Shown here piece by piece: positions 63,043 to 64,000 of a stretch of DNA of 64,000 bases. The notes beneath the pieces are model-generated. The model worked only from the letters and a program-made list of their open reading frames with translations. It was not told the DNA's origin and did no database searches. Where the stretch lies: contig WFMF01000067.1 of NCBI GenBank assembly GCA_011033025.1, forward strand, positions 434,001 to 498,000, written 5' to 3'. Source of the stretch: Beroe forskalii (Eukaryota > Ctenophora > Nuda > Beroida > Beroidae). Every line of letters starts with the position of its first letter. The stretch's first letter is position 1. The position numbers and the translations under genes are program-made.

Positions 63043-64000
63043 ATAGGACAGGGGGTTGCTTGAATTGCGTTTGATAAAAACAGTACTCAATAACGCTCCA
63101 AAAGCAATTTTAAGGGGTTCAGTTAAATTGTGTGAATCCGGCTGTGAATTGTTCATACAACAAATTTAAGGTCTTTATCGTGATTTTGGTTGCCATGACA
63201 ACCGTAGAAACATGACTTAATACACCAATGTCTCACATAAAAATAGACGTTCGAGAGTAATTCTGTTGTTATAGTTTTAGGTGGCCGGGTGATGTCGTGG
63301 AATAGTCTATTCTTTCGCGCAGCAAATACACTCGCAGCTTCCGATGAAAACGAGAAATTCTCAGAAATACGTGACTGACGGTTTTAAAACGAACTATTTC
63401 TAAATGAGAAGGTCACGTATAACGTATTTCAATTTGGAATTTTATTACAGAGCTGCTTTATTCGTTAAAATAAAGGCATGATTTCATTTCACAGCATTCT
63501 TCATGAAGAGAAGAGATAAATGCGCAATATATTTTAGTGGTCCAACATTCTCAGTCGTAAAACATTTAATTCTCAGTCGTAAAGTGGAGTACAGCTTACT
63601 ATGCAGGTGTACGGACACCTGTGTTACGTAAAGCCGGACTGGGCAGGTTTATTTGTAGACTGAATTAATATATCATGTGCAGTGTATACTTATGTATATT
63701 CAGATTTTCTGTTTATTTTCCTACTGAGATAATTACATTGGAAGCAAAACCTACACTCCATCTGTCAGCACAGGTCTGTGAGTAAACACCTCTGCTTGTT
63801 TAACCTCCCCTACACAAAGCAATTTTTATAAAGGAGTCATTATCTGTGCTCTCACTACCTTTCATATCTTTTTCTAAAGCTACCGAGAAAATACGAGCCA
63901 TTGTTTTAGTAGGAGAAATGTGCAGAATCTTCGTGATTTTCAATTACAATTTTATAGTCCACCAATTTAAACCTCTAAAAATAGACCTCCTGCATGTAAC
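63043..64000. other. Remaining carrier-gene intron or upstream sequence
   Basis: No further carrier exon is recognisable on the minus strand. A canonical X-box-like palindrome lies at 63189, and a small direct duplication (tctcagtcgtaaa) at 63549 and 63572. Confidence 0.4.
63189..63202. promoter_or_regulatory. X-box-like RFX site
   Basis: gttgccatgacaac fits the RFX X-box consensus (GTTRCC, two bases, RRYAAC type) with both half-sites and the correct centre. It is ~350 bases upstream of the carrier's last exon in transcript sense. Function is inferred from the motif only. Confidence 0.35.

Overview
The window is animal (metazoan) nuclear DNA. It is AT-rich, gene-poor and repeat-heavy. Genes have short exons with canonical GT..AG introns, and the recognisable proteins are a CatSper sperm-channel subunit, a TMEM45-family membrane protein, an F-box/leucine-rich-repeat protein and a mitochondrial ADP/ATP carrier. 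The retroelement remnants are of types common in marine invertebrates. A sponge or another early-branching aquatic invertebrate would fit, but the sequence alone does not settle the phylum.

Layout: 1-139, a palindromic MITE. 1781-3729 (minus), a complete 7-exon TMEM45-like gene, reconstructed here exon by exon. 4.8-12.6 kb, a 64-bp satellite array split by a 5.9-kb element with ~0.9-kb terminal inverted repeats. 12.7-13.9 kb, a 32-bp array and a dead reverse-transcriptase fragment. 13.9-16.4 kb, a second and older long-inverted-repeat element with a GAATCGAC-rich core. 18.0-19.2 kb, a small foldback element and a related copy. 19498-20913 (plus), an uninterrupted CATSPER3-like gene. 21.7-56.7 kb (plus), an F-box/LRR gene whose exons lie at both ends of very long introns. 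62.7-62.8 kb (minus), the last exon of an ADP/ATP carrier.

The F-box/LRR introns, mainly the ~25-kb one, hold most of the unusual DNA. There is an antisense LINE ORF1-like unit. A family of ~69-bp palindromic elements carrying TGACGTCA occurs about 13 times between 27 and 45 kb and was not seen elsewhere in the window. There is an array of GTAAGT-containing octamers, a 3.55-kb foldback element with minisatellite arms, and a 30-bp minisatellite that is open in frame on both strands. A 314-bp satellite (59.6-61.2 kb) separates this gene from the carrier gene.

Two otherwise well-preserved exons each need a one-base frame change: F-box exon 1 at 22314, and the carrier near 62730. This suggests assembly indels, although pseudogenisation or recoding cannot be excluded. 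The four genes do not form a pathway; they are ordinary scattered metazoan neighbours. No database search was possible. Family calls rest on motif recognition, exon phase and recalled family features.
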